DNA of 64,000 bases, taken from positions 62,001 through 126,000 of the forward strand of contig CACXPX010000005.1 in the NCBI GenBank assembly GCA_902769705.1. The letters are read 5' to 3'. This DNA is from an uncultured Prevotellaceae bacterium (GTDB lineage: Bacteria; Bacteroidota; Bacteroidia; Bacteroidales; Bacteroidaceae). Positions within the stretch are counted from its first letter, which is position 1. Each line of letters opens with the position of its first letter. Both the position numbers and the translations under genes were made by a program. Positions 16,735-25,495 of this stretch are shown here, in pieces. A model generated the notes under the pieces. That model ran no database searches and was not told where the DNA came from. It was given only the letters and a program-made list of their open reading frames with translations.

Positions 16735-18129
16735 TTAAAGCTTTGATAGGGCAGAATATTGAATTTTCCCTGATTTTGAACGGGGAAGATTCTCAACAAA
16801 CCGGATACTAAAAGCCAAATGGTTAAGCCCCGTTTTTTCTGAAAGATATTGTAAAACCTTATCAGGTGATAAATTCTTTTCTGAAATAAAAACTTGGATC
16901 TTGTCATCATCGCCTATACATGCACAATCTGGACATATTGGCTTTAAAAGCTGTTCTATAGAATCCAAATTGCACCTGTTCCCCCATATCTTAACAAAAC
17001 GTTTCAAACGGCCTGTGATATAGAAGAAGCCATCTTTATCAAATCGGGCTACATCACCCGTATGTAATATACCGTGATTTTCATCTCCCTTAGCTAAATC
17101 TTCTTTCGACTCAGCATAGCCCATGCAGACATTCGGCCCCTCGTAGATCAACTCGCCATCAACATCAGGTTCCGATATGGAAACTCCATTAGAATCGTAG
17201 ATAGATAATTTACCTCCAGGTACAGCCATGCCTATACTTGATGGCTTTTGCTCAGCAATATTGAATGGGAGGTAACTAATTCGAGGTCCAGCTTCGGTCT
17301 GCCCATACATGACAAAGAAACGCTTTCCAGCCTTTTGGGCATTTTCTGCATATTCTTTAACAATGTCGGCGTTGAGTTTTCCGCCTGCTTGTATCATCGT
17401 TTTTAAGTGGGGCAAATCCATGCGGAAGAAACGCAGACGGCGTAGCATTTCATAAGTATATGGTACACCTGCGATAGAAGTTGCCTTTTGTTCTTTGACA
17501 AACTTCCAGAATTCACCTTGCATGACAGTTTTATCACTCAACAACAACGTTGCCCCGCAATGCAGGTGACTATTGACCACAGACATCCCAAAAGAATAGA
17601 ACATTGGCAATGAGGTGACGGCTCTTTCTTGAGGTGTTATACCAAGGTATTCAATGATGGACTCAGCATTGCTCGTAATATTGTTTTCTGTAAGACGAAC
17701 AAGTTTTGGACTTCCCGTACTTCCAGATGTTGTAAGGAGTAAACTTAAGTCGGGATGCACAGGCACATTATCTTCTGAATAAGCGTATAATGAGTAGTTA
17801 TCATAAGCATATAAAGACTTTCCTTGGGCAGATGCTGTTGGCCTCCAGATATAGTTTGGAGAATAGATTTCCAATAAGCGTTGAAGCAAATCGTCATTTT
17901 TTTTGGCATCAAGCAATAGGACAGGGAAGCCATTTTGAATAAAAGAAACGTAACCAGCAATGGAAGGAACAGTATTAGAACAAAGACAGAACACCAAACT
18001 TTTAGGTCTCATGTTCTTTGCTATCCCATCAGCAATAGTCTGTAACTGACTATACGAAAACTCTTTCCCGGATTCTTCAATAAGAGCCGTATGATCGGCA
18101 AATTGCGTGAAATCGAAAAGCCTGTTCAT
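16735..18129 (-). CDS. AMP-dependent acyl ligase (acyl-CoA / acyl-ACP synthetase family)
   Basis: 464 residues, complete for an adenylating enzyme though slightly short. LLLTTSGSTGSPKLVRLT is the P-loop; FVMYGQTEAGPRISYLP is the adenine and magnesium region; LHTGDVARFDKDGFFYITGR carries the conserved Asp; and LPRSKSGKIQYSAL at the C-terminus has the catalytic Lys. It should activate a carboxylic acid as its AMP ester and pass it to a thiol. The gene follows an acyl carrier protein gene by 8 bases, so the natural acceptor is the phosphopantetheine of that carrier. Substrate not predictable. Confidence 0.9.
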   Translation of the reverse strand: MNRLFDFTQFADHTALIEESGKEFSYSQLQTIADGIAKNMRPKSLVFCLCSNTVPSIAGYVSFIQNGFPVLLLDAKKNDDLLQRLLEIYSPNYIWRPTASAQGKSLYAYDNYSLYAYSEDNVPVHPDLSLLLTTSGSTGSPKLVRLTENNITSNAESIIEYLGITPQERAVTSLPMFYSFGMSVVNSHLHCGATLLLSDKTVMQGEFWKFVKEQKATSIAGVPYTYEMLRRLRFFRMDLPHLKTMIQAGGKLNADIVKEYAENAQKAGKRFFVMYGQTEAGPRISYLPFNIAEQKPSSIGMAVPGGKLSIYDSNGVSISEPDVDGELIYEGPNVCMGYAESKEDLAKGDENHGILHTGDVARFDKDGFFYITGRLKRFVKIWGNRCNLDSIEQLLKPICPDCACIGDDDKIQVFISEKNLSPDKVLQYLSEKTGLNHLAFSIRFVENLPRSKSGKIQYSALSKL

Positions 18130-18137
18130 TGTTTTTG

Positions 18138-18374
18138 TTACTCAAAAGTAACACCATATTTTCCTAATATCTCAAAGCCCTTTTTGTAAGTAGTGAGAGC
18201 CATCATATCATCAGGTTCCAAAAAAATGTCAAATTCTTCTTCCAGAGCAGCGATGAGGGTCATGTGACCAACAGAGTCCCATAATGGAGTTTCCTTGATA
18301 GCCAAAGATTCCAACTCATTTTCTTTTACCTGCAGTTTTTCACAAAATACCTTATTATAACGAGTCTTATTCAT
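18138..18374 (-). CDS. Acyl carrier protein 1
   Basis: 78 residues, acidic, with the carrier motif PLWDSVGHMTLI: the Ser of DSVGHM at about residue 34 is the phosphopantetheine site. The four-helix pattern with EEEFDIFLEPDDMMAL in helices two and three fits the family. It sits between the AMP-ligase and a KASIII gene, with 8- and 12-base gaps. It is one of two specialised carriers in the locus and is clearly different from the housekeeping fatty-acid AcpP (no DSLDTVEL). Confidence 0.9.
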   Translation of the reverse strand: MNKTRYNKVFCEKLQVKENELESLAIKETPLWDSVGHMTLIAALEEEFDIFLEPDDMMALTTYKKGFEILGKYGVTFE

Positions 18375-18386
18375 AAATGCTTCATT

Positions 18387-19445
18387 TTAGTAAAAAACAA
18401 CTTCAGGACAGACGATACGGTCTGTCTTAAAATGCATGGATCCCCATGCCAAGCCAACGCCAAATGCACATGCCACGTTTTCTAATTTTTGACTTGAAAA
18501 AGCCTTGTTACACTGGGTTACAATTGTTAAAGGGATAGAAGCTCCACTTGTATTACCGTAATCTTTTAGGCTGTAGGGCGTTTTTTCTGCAGGGATCTTT
18601 AGTTTCTTCCTTATCTTCTCATTTAGATATTGGTTTGCCTGATGCATGATGAAATAGTCAATATTGCAAAGGTCAATATTAAAACGTTCGCATAGAGACA
18701 ACACAGATTTTGGAGCTGTCGATATTCCAAAAGAGAAAACACTCATACCGTCCATAACTGCATCTATATCGCGTCTTTTAACATGCTCGCCATACTGCTT
18801 GAAAACAAGGGACTCTTCACTAACAGGATTACGGAAACCACCAGCAGGGCGCATAATGGCTTCAAAGTCTTTACCACGCGAACCAAAGTCGAATTCCATA
18901 GGGGTAGCCGTCTCATCAAATTCTAAAGCGGTTGCAACACCTGCATCACCAAATAATGGTAATGATTCTTTGTCGAAAGGAGACCGCATTTGTGAAGCGG
19001 TATCACCATTCAGCAAAATGGCACGCTTAATACCACCATTACTGAGTAAAGCAGACATCGTGGCCATGCCATTAATCCACCCAGGGCACCCCTGAGTGAG
19101 ATCAAGGGTCATACATGACTCTGGAAGCCCAAGTCTGCCGTGCATCACACATGCAGTCGGTGGCTCCAGATAGTCAGGAGTCAATGTGACAAAACCTAAT
19201 AAACCTATGGATTCGAGTTCCCAGCCAAGCTTTTCAATTAATGCTTTAAAAGCACGCTCGCACAAATCAGATGCCGTTATTCCTGTATTGTTCACCTTAT
19301 GCTTTCGCTCTATACCTGTCTGGGCCATTACACGAACGGCCTCACCTTCAGCAAAAACAGGCAGAGTGATATTTTCTTCTACATAAGAAGGCACACAAGC
19401 AGAAATACCACAAATGGATACATTGTTTATAGATAAAGTTGCCAT
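18387..19445 (-). CDS. 3-oxoacyl-ACP synthase III-like protein (KASIII, copy 1)
   Basis: 352 residues, FabH-like thiolase fold. The active-site Cys is in DLTQGCPGWINGM (about residue 116), His in YFIMHQANQYLN, and Asn in DYGNTSGASIPL, so the Cys-His-Asn triad is complete. It would condense or transfer an acyl group onto an acyl carrier protein. It is flanked by carrier protein 1 and an SDR gene, with 12- and 6-base gaps. It shares about the same layout as copy 2 at 20191, from which it probably arose by duplication. In related clusters such enzymes build short acyl chains for amino-sugar acylation rather than membrane lipids. Confidence 0.9.
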   Translation of the reverse strand: MATLSINNVSICGISACVPSYVEENITLPVFAEGEAVRVMAQTGIERKHKVNNTGITASDLCERAFKALIEKLGWELESIGLLGFVTLTPDYLEPPTACVMHGRLGLPESCMTLDLTQGCPGWINGMATMSALLSNGGIKRAILLNGDTASQMRSPFDKESLPLFGDAGVATALEFDETATPMEFDFGSRGKDFEAIMRPAGGFRNPVSEESLVFKQYGEHVKRRDIDAVMDGMSVFSFGISTAPKSVLSLCERFNIDLCNIDYFIMHQANQYLNEKIRKKLKIPAEKTPYSLKDYGNTSGASIPLTIVTQCNKAFSSQKLENVACAFGVGLAWGSMHFKTDRIVCPEVVFY

Positions 19446-19451
19446 ACCATT

Positions 19452-20201
19452 CTATAAAGTACACCCACCATCAATAACAAGTGACTGGCCTGTCATCCAT
19501 GATGAAGCATCTGAAAGAAGATACAAGATCCCGTTGGCTATATCTGAAGGTTTTCCATAGCGCTTTAAAGGGTATTGCTCCATGTCTTTCTTGAAATCTT
19601 CAGAAGTTAGAGTACCTCCATGTATTAATGGGGTTTCTACCATACCTGGACAAACACTATTAACCCTTATTTGGCGTTGGGCAAATTCACGAGCCGAATA
19701 TTTCATAATAGAGTTAAAAGCACTCTTTGATGCGCCATAAATAGAGTTCCCAGGAAGAGTCCTACGCACTCCACCAATAGAAGAGACAAAAACCACAGAA
19801 GCTTCTTTATTCAATAATTTCTTCTTGTATAATTGTCTAAGTAACTCAACAGGCGCAAAGAAATTAATCTCAAAGATATCGTTAAATTTATCCCGAGATG
19901 CAAACTGCAACGGCAGCGTTAATCCTTTACCTGCGCAGAGAACCAAACCGTCTAATTTCTCTATAGAATTCAGTAATTCTGCAATGCCTTCCATTGTCAC
20001 TAAATCAGCACAGATTTGTTCATGTCCATCATTAGGAAGCATTTCATCAAAAGTTTGTTGTAAACGCTCCTTATTCCTACCTGTAACAATTACAGATGCG
20101 CCCATTTTTGAGCACGCAATAGCCGTAGCTTTTCCAATACCAGATGAAGCTCCAGTCACTAATACGGTTTTACCTTCTAATGAAAATGGATTATACGACA
20201 T
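19452..20201 (-). CDS. Short-chain dehydrogenase, FabG-like 3-oxoacyl-ACP reductase
   Basis: About 249 residues from ATG 20201 (the frame extends to a TTG at 20213). TVLVTGASSGIGKATAIAC binds the cofactor; VVFVSSIGGVRR gives Ser, and SIYGASKSAFNSIM gives Tyr-x3-Lys, so the catalytic set is complete. The C-terminus has MTGQSLVIDGGCTL, typical of FabG. It lies between two KASIII genes, overlapping the end of the upstream one by about 10 bases. It most likely reduces a 3-oxoacyl group on the dedicated carrier to the 3-hydroxyacyl form. Confidence 0.9.
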   Translation of the reverse strand: MSYNPFSLEGKTVLVTGASSGIGKATAIACSKMGASVIVTGRNKERLQQTFDEMLPNDGHEQICADLVTMEGIAELLNSIEKLDGLVLCAGKGLTLPLQFASRDKFNDIFEINFFAPVELLRQLYKKKLLNKEASVVFVSSIGGVRRTLPGNSIYGASKSAFNSIMKYSAREFAQRQIRVNSVCPGMVETPLIHGGTLTSEDFKKDMEQYPLKRYGKPSDIANGILYLLSDASSWMTGQSLVIDGGCTL

Positions 20202-21261
20202 ATTTGTTATCAACTTCTTCTTCGCACACCTCTACAAGGTCTGAGACAAAGATATTTTTAGTTTCAAAAGATACTGTACCCCAAGAGAGTCCTACACCAA
20301 ATCCACAACAAATGAATTTCGTTAGTTTTGTCTCAAATTTACCCTTTAACTCACCAACGATAGTTAGTGGAATGGATGCAGATGATGTGTTACCAAAACG
20401 ATACATACATGAAGGGACTTTCTCTGTTGGCAGTTTCAATTTCTTGACTATCAAATTATTCATCTTCATATTTGCCTGATGAAAGATGAAGTAGTCATTG
20501 TTAAGATAGTCAAAACTAAAATGTTCTGCCAATTTCTTAATTGACTTTGGTGCAGTAGAAATGCCAAAAGAAAATACGTCCATACCCTTCATGCGAGTCT
20601 GAAGACGATTGTATGTCTTTCCTTCAATTTCTTCTTTAATAAAAGAATCGGCAGTAACTACATTCCTAGAACCACCATCAGGGATAATAATAGCATCAAA
20701 GCCGCTTCCGTCTGTTCCGAAATGAAATTTGAAACCATTGCTGCCTTCTTTGTATTCAAGAGCAGTTACAGTACCGGCATGTCCGAACAAAGGATCATCG
20801 GTTTCTGTATGACGTTTTGCATCACCTGCCATCAGAAGAACCTTTTTCAGTCCTCCATTAGCCATCAAGGCAACTGCATTTGATAGTCCATATACCCAAC
20901 CAGAGCATCCTAGTACGATATCTTCAGCATAGCATTCCTTCGATAGCCCAAGTCTGTCCTGAACTATACATGCTGTTGCTGGAAGATAATAGTCTGTTGT
21001 TTGGGATACAAAAACAATACCGTCAATATCCTCTTTTTTCCACTGTAAGTCAAAGATGAGTTTTTCTGCAGCAGCACAGCAGAGGTCTGAAGTGGTAAAG
21101 CGGTCATCAATACGACGCTCTCTGACCCCAGTAGTCTCTACAAATGCAGTAGCATCATAATCTTTTGAGATATTTTTCATCTCAAGATTATTGATTACAC
21201 GTTTAGGAACGCCAGCACTTATGCCAGCGATCCTAACGTTCTTGAATTCAAGGAATGCCAT
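20191..21261 (-). CDS. 3-oxoacyl-ACP synthase III-like protein (KASIII, copy 2)
   Basis: 356 residues. The triad is visible as Cys in DIVLGCSGWVYGL, His in YFIFHQANMKMN and Asn in RFGNTSSASIPL. It shares TTDYYLPATACIVQDRLGL with the equivalent part of copy 1 (TPDYLEPPTACVMHGRLGL), supporting common descent. The start ATG shares its A with the stop of carrier protein 2 (TAATG). Two KASIII enzymes beside two carriers suggest either two successive condensations or one condensing enzyme and one acyltransferase. Confidence 0.9.
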   Translation of the reverse strand: MAFLEFKNVRIAGISAGVPKRVINNLEMKNISKDYDATAFVETTGVRERRIDDRFTTSDLCCAAAEKLIFDLQWKKEDIDGIVFVSQTTDYYLPATACIVQDRLGLSKECYAEDIVLGCSGWVYGLSNAVALMANGGLKKVLLMAGDAKRHTETDDPLFGHAGTVTALEYKEGSNGFKFHFGTDGSGFDAIIIPDGGSRNVVTADSFIKEEIEGKTYNRLQTRMKGMDVFSFGISTAPKSIKKLAEHFSFDYLNNDYFIFHQANMKMNNLIVKKLKLPTEKVPSCMYRFGNTSSASIPLTIVGELKGKFETKLTKFICCGFGVGLSWGTVSFETKNIFVSDLVEVCEEEVDNKYVV

Positions 21262-21494
21262 TAAAGTTTTGCAATTACTTTGTTGTACAAATCTTCAACT
21301 GTCACAGCATTCTTGACATCATCACCCTTAAGAGCAATGTCGAATTCCTCATCAACCATAGCAATAACTGACAAACCGATGAGTGACGACCACTCGTCTA
21401 ACTCATGGAATGCGGTTGTTGCACTAATCTGATTTGCGTCAGTTTCATCAAATTGCTCTGCAAAAAGAGCTACAAATTCTTCTAATGTTTTCAT
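21261..21494 (-). CDS. Acyl carrier protein 2
   Basis: 77 residues, strongly acidic. The carrier motif reads DEWSSLIGLSVIAMVDEEF: the second Ser aligns with the phosphopantetheine Ser of carrier 1, but the usual Asp before it is replaced by Ser. It is 21 bases after the GNAT gene and overlaps the KASIII copy 2 start by one base. Its close link with KASIII copy 2 suggests it is that enzyme's carrier. Confidence 0.85.
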   Translation of the reverse strand: MKTLEEFVALFAEQFDETDANQISATTAFHELDEWSSLIGLSVIAMVDEEFDIALKGDDVKNAVTVEDLYNKVIAKL

Positions 21495-21515
21495 ACTTCA
21501 AAATTGTTAATTTAA

Positions 21516-22115
21516 CTATTTGTTTTTCTTTAATTCCCGCATCCTTTTAAGTATTGCTTTCAATTCATAAAGTCCTTTTGATTTATTATCGAAATACTCT
21601 GCTCTTAGAATTGAACCAATAGATTCGTCATAAAAACACCCATTTTTGTAAACAGCCTGCCGCATGATACCTTCTCGAGTCCATAATAGCAGCCTGCCAA
21701 TATTATTACTATCTTTATGCCCAATGATTGACGAACCATACAGTCGGTTAAGGCCCAAACGCTCAAAAGCATATTCCATGATGAAAAGATAAGTCTCCAA
21801 CCAAGCGAACCCATCCTGATAATTTCTATCACCAATCATGATACCAGAGAAATTGGCTGAACTGTTGATGAAATGGATTTCTGTGAGTTGCGCATAACCA
21901 ATGATCTTCTTAGTTTCATCATTAGTACAAATGGCCCAAAAGACTTCATATGGGTTATGGGGCATTTTGGAACGTACCCATTTGGCCACATCATCTCTGC
22001 AAACTTTACGATTAAGCCCAACGGTTAACTTATTGAGTTCATCATCATTCTTCCATTGATAGATGGCATCAATATCTTCCTCTTCAAATGCTCTAAAAAA
22101 AACTGTTTTTTCCAT
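21516..22115 (-). CDS. GNAT family N-acyltransferase
   Basis: 199 residues from the ATG at 22115, which overlaps the stop of the ATP-grasp gene (TAATG). The frame is open further upstream to 22223, but that part lies inside the neighbour. VFFRAFEEEDIDAIYQWKND opens a RimJ-like GNAT domain; GIMIGDRNYQDGFAWLETYLFIMEYAFERLGLNRLY covers the acetyl-CoA loop. GNAT enzymes N-acylate amines; here the likely acceptor is an amino sugar and the donor could be acyl-CoA or the acyl carrier encoded next. Note that a fused ATP-grasp-GNAT protein at 8278 repeats this gene pair. Confidence 0.8.
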   Translation of the reverse strand: MEKTVFFRAFEEEDIDAIYQWKNDDELNKLTVGLNRKVCRDDVAKWVRSKMPHNPYEVFWAICTNDETKKIIGYAQLTEIHFINSSANFSGIMIGDRNYQDGFAWLETYLFIMEYAFERLGLNRLYGSSIIGHKDSNNIGRLLLWTREGIMRQAVYKNGCFYDESIGSILRAEYFDNKSKGLYELKAILKRMRELKKNK

Positions 22116-23242
22116 TATTCTGTGTATATCGTGAATTTTCCTTCCTTGCTCTGATATAAAAAATATCCCTTTCGGTCTGCATTGCTGTTGGCTTCTGGAA
22201 GAGGCCCGTCTTGCAACTCCCATTCTACGATTTCGGGAAAACGCGTATGGTTCTTAATAATCTCACCAATATGGGGAGCCAATCTGCTGTAGAAATAGAC
22301 TCCTGAAAACATCTGCTTTGTCAGGACTGGCTTCGTAAAATCACCACATGCCAAATCAATACAGCCTTTGACCATGTCATAACCCGTTGAAAGGCGAACG
22401 AGGTCAGATGTGATGTTGTCGCCTCCCATACGAGCGCCTATCTCTATAATATATAATTCTCCTTGGGCGGTCATCTTTATCTCCGTATGACTAGGGGAGT
22501 TTTCTATTTTAAGAGCGGTCAGCCCTTTCTCTACGACTTTCTTGATCTCTGTTCTTTGAGTTTCAGATAGGTCTGCAGGCTGATGATGACTCACTTCGAT
22601 GAAATGGGGAGCACCACTGGTGACTTTATCCGTTATCTGTAGGTTATAGTGTTTTCCTTTGCAACTGAGATACTCAACGCTGAACTCTCTTCCTTCAATA
22701 AACTCCTCAATGATAGCCTCTCTGGTTCTAGAGTGTTCAATGGCATAATCTAATGCTTCTTTTATGCCCTCTTTGTTCTCGAGTTTTGTGATACCCTGAC
22801 TACCACCACTGTCAACAGGCTTTACTATGATGGGAAACCGGAATTTTTCAATCTCTACGCTATCGACATCCTTTACTCTTTGGAAGAAGGGGACGTTAAG
22901 TCCCGCATCACGAAAAGCCTCACGCTGCGCAAATTTGTTTTCAGTCATTTTTATACATTCGTATCCATTGCTTACCAACCCCAAATGTTGAGCTACATAT
23001 ATGACTGTAGGTAAGGCAGACTCTAAAGAGAAAGAGGTTATACCGTCAATCTTTTCTTGTTGGCAAATTTTCAGGACTTCGTCCTTTTCAGTGAAGGAGA
23101 TAGGATAGAAGCGGTCACAGTATTTTTTACAGACGGCACCTTCTGCCCATGCTATTCCTATGATATGGTATCCAAGTGCTTTTGCCTGCCTATAAAAAGA
23201 TAGAGAAGGTTCATTAGCACCTAGGACTGCAATTTTCTTCAT
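22115..23242 (-). CDS. ATP-grasp carboxylate-amine ligase family protein
   Basis: About 375 residues from ATG 23242 (the longer frame starts with TTG). IAVLGANEPSLSFYRQAKAL is the first domain; FPIIVKPVDSGGSQGITKL the ATP loop; IEEFIEGREFSVEYL and HTEIKMTAQGELYIIEIGARMGGD the metal-binding part. It has IEVSHHQPADLS, the motif shared with the ATP-grasp proteins at 8278 and 9851. It overlaps the end of the upstream PLP-fold gene by about 29 bases and the GNAT gene by one. It probably forms an amide bond on the amino-sugar precursor. Confidence 0.85.
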   Translation of the reverse strand: MKKIAVLGANEPSLSFYRQAKALGYHIIGIAWAEGAVCKKYCDRFYPISFTEKDEVLKICQQEKIDGITSFSLESALPTVIYVAQHLGLVSNGYECIKMTENKFAQREAFRDAGLNVPFFQRVKDVDSVEIEKFRFPIIVKPVDSGGSQGITKLENKEGIKEALDYAIEHSRTREAIIEEFIEGREFSVEYLSCKGKHYNLQITDKVTSGAPHFIEVSHHQPADLSETQRTEIKKVVEKGLTALKIENSPSHTEIKMTAQGELYIIEIGARMGGDNITSDLVRLSTGYDMVKGCIDLACGDFTKPVLTKQMFSGVYFYSRLAPHIGEIIKNHTRFPEIVEWELQDGPLPEANSNADRKGYFLYQSKEGKFTIYTE

Positions 23243-24293
23243 TGGCAAATTTTTCTATTAATAAAACAATTCTCTCCATATCCTCAATGTCATATCGCTG
23301 GTCAACGGGGATACATAGAATTTTTTGGTATATCTCCCTGACAGTTTTGTCTATCAAGATTTCTTCGTCATCTACAGGCCATATTATTGGGAGATAAATA
23401 TGATATTGTGCAAGATATCTTTGGAGTTTAGTTCTATCTTTTATATATATAGGAAAATAAAGAGGAGCAGAAGTTACATCTTCAATATTTTGAATGGCAT
23501 ACTCTATCAAGTCCAGATGAAGATTGTTATAAAGAAAAAGATAGTTTTGGAATCTTGCTCTCTTGTTGCTATCAAAATCCTGGCTATTCAATGTGTTCGT
23601 AGAGAAGGAAGACATAGCATGTGGTTCTATGATTCCTACAGCATGTAATTCGGCTGCCTTGTTCATTTGAATGGACAACTGTTTGACCTCTTCGCACGAA
23701 GTTTCAAAATATTCACCTCGTAAATACATGGCTACAGTCTGCAATGAGACGAATGTCATGTTTTCTTCATTAGGAGCAGGTATATTATCTTCTTTACATT
23801 CCAAATATCCACCATCAGGTATAGGGAACCATTTACGGTAACTACCAACGTAGAAATCCACAAAATCCAAATGTGAGTCGGAGAATATGCATTGAGTGTT
23901 ATCGATGAGTATCCGGGACCCTGAGTTTTTTAACTCTTTAAGGGCTTCGACTTCTTCATGGCTTAACTCTGAACCATAATAGGGGTGAGCAATGATAAGC
24001 GTAGGATGGCTATTATCAAATTGTTCTTTTAATGAAGGGATATTAATTCGTAAATTTTTGTTGATGGAATAATAAATACACTTCCATCCTTCTTGCTTAA
24101 ATGGTAAGTAAACGGTATCACAGGTATATGCAGGTAAAAGGACTACTTTGTTGGTTGAAGATAAAGACCTTGCAACATCCAAAAGGGCCTCCCTGCATAA
24201 TGAATATAGAATCTTTCCTGTAGGTCGGAGTTCTCTTTGTTCTTTTGTCAGATTATCCTTATAAATCGGAAATATGCTACCTATATCTATCAT
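23214..24293 (-). CDS. PLP-dependent aminotransferase-fold protein, divergent DegT-like
   Basis: 359 residues from ATG 24293, which overlaps the stop of the previous gene (ATGA). The fold is recognisable: VVLLPAYTCDTVYLPF near the start, then RILIDNTQ with Asp at about residue 131, and GSYRKWFPIPDGG with a candidate PLP Lys at about residue 154. The usual GG(E/G)GG around the lysine is replaced by PDGG, so it is a divergent member. It may be a sugar aminotransferase or a non-transaminating relative. It sits between two ATP-grasp genes, which suggests it makes the substrate of one of them. Confidence 0.7.
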   Translation of the reverse strand: MIDIGSIFPIYKDNLTKEQRELRPTGKILYSLCREALLDVARSLSSTNKVVLLPAYTCDTVYLPFKQEGWKCIYYSINKNLRINIPSLKEQFDNSHPTLIIAHPYYGSELSHEEVEALKELKNSGSRILIDNTQCIFSDSHLDFVDFYVGSYRKWFPIPDGGYLECKEDNIPAPNEENMTFVSLQTVAMYLRGEYFETSCEEVKQLSIQMNKAAELHAVGIIEPHAMSSFSTNTLNSQDFDSNKRARFQNYLFLYNNLHLDLIEYAIQNIEDVTSAPLYFPIYIKDRTKLQRYLAQYHIYLPIIWPVDDEEILIDKTVREIYQKILCIPVDQRYDIEDMERIVLLIEKFANEENCSPRC

Positions 24294-25495
24294 TTTACGA
24301 CAACTTTCAGCCATTCATTTTGATTAAGTAATGCCTTTTCCAAATTTTCAGCATTATCAAAGCGTAGGACTAATGTTCCTATAGCGTCATTAGCCCCCTC
24401 AAAACTATGTACAGAATCTCCTTCCTTAACCCATAAGTCTTTTTCAACAATCTCTGCTGGAAGATTCTGATCAATCTGGATACCTTGGTAAATACCGCCT
24501 TTTTCCGCGTGTAGGATTATTTCTGCCCAATTACCATTATAGGGTTTTTGTTCGATGGGAGCAGGTTCATCTCCAACAATAGCACGCGTAATTGCGGTTA
24601 TCATATCAACGCCAGTGGCGTAACGTAGCATCTCGCATAATCGGTTGCCACCTCCACGTGGAGTTAATTCCATGATATATGGCATTCCGCTGGTGCTAAC
24701 ACGTACCTCAATGTTGAATACTGCAGTATTCAAATGGAGAAGCGTGATAAGCCGCTGAATTTCAGAAGTGAGATAGTCTTCTTCTTCTTTTGTAAAAGTG
24801 GAGGGCCAGGAATAGGCTGCCGGGGTATATGGATTCGTGGCGTTTGCGTCAAAACGTTGTGCGGAGTAAGAAACAAATTTTAAGATGCCGTCTTGTGCAT
24901 AGCTATCGGTGTCGGATGAGCATCCTTTTTTGTCTAGAAATTCTTCAACAATGACGTGACCGCTAATAGAATGGTCGAAAGCATATTCCAAAGCAGAGCG
25001 TAAATCTTCGGGCCTGTTTACACGAGTTACGCCCTTGCTACCTGCGGAATCAGTAGGTTTCACAATACATGGCCATGGAAACCAGTATATTTCACTCATG
25101 GCATCTTCTATTGAGGAAAAACCTTTAGCCTTAGGGACATTGAATCCGTTTATGGTCAAAAAATTCCTAAATTTATCTTTGTTTTGGAGGATTTCCACAG
25201 ATTCAAACGGGCCAAACGAAGGTAGGCCCATCTTGTTTTGAACATAAGAAGCTGAAACCACTCCCGGGTCAACACCAAACGACATGATTCCGTCAATTTG
25301 TTTTTCCTGTGCAACTTTCAGAACGGCCTCTTTGTCAATAATACTGACGTTGACGTACTCGTCACTGTATTTATGCGCTATGTTATCAGGAATATAGTCT
25401 GCCGTGATGACATAATATCCCTGTTCGTGGGCAGCCCTAATGACGGGCAACAAATAGCGGATGCCGCCAAGAAGCATCAATTTCTTTTGTGCCAT
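24290..25495 (-). CDS. ATP-grasp family protein (divergent from the other three)
   Basis: 401 residues. LMLLGGIRYLLPVIRAAHEQG at the start, FPWPCIVKPTDSAGSKGVTRV as the ATP loop, VEEFLDKKGCSSDTD, and FNIEVRVSTSGMPYIMELTPRGGG at the metal site. It lacks the HxQPAxxS motif shared by the other three ATP-grasp proteins of the locus and instead has a longer middle segment. The start ATG shares a base with the stop of the aminotransferase upstream (TAATG), so it likely acts right after amination. Role as a ligase is inferred from the fold. Confidence 0.82.
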   Translation of the reverse strand: MAQKKLMLLGGIRYLLPVIRAAHEQGYYVITADYIPDNIAHKYSDEYVNVSIIDKEAVLKVAQEKQIDGIMSFGVDPGVVSASYVQNKMGLPSFGPFESVEILQNKDKFRNFLTINGFNVPKAKGFSSIEDAMSEIYWFPWPCIVKPTDSAGSKGVTRVNRPEDLRSALEYAFDHSISGHVIVEEFLDKKGCSSDTDSYAQDGILKFVSYSAQRFDANATNPYTPAAYSWPSTFTKEEEDYLTSEIQRLITLLHLNTAVFNIEVRVSTSGMPYIMELTPRGGGNRLCEMLRYATGVDMITAITRAIVGDEPAPIEQKPYNGNWAEIILHAEKGGIYQGIQIDQNLPAEIVEKDLWVKEGDSVHSFEGANDAIGTLVLRFDNAENLEKALLNQNEWLKVVVK

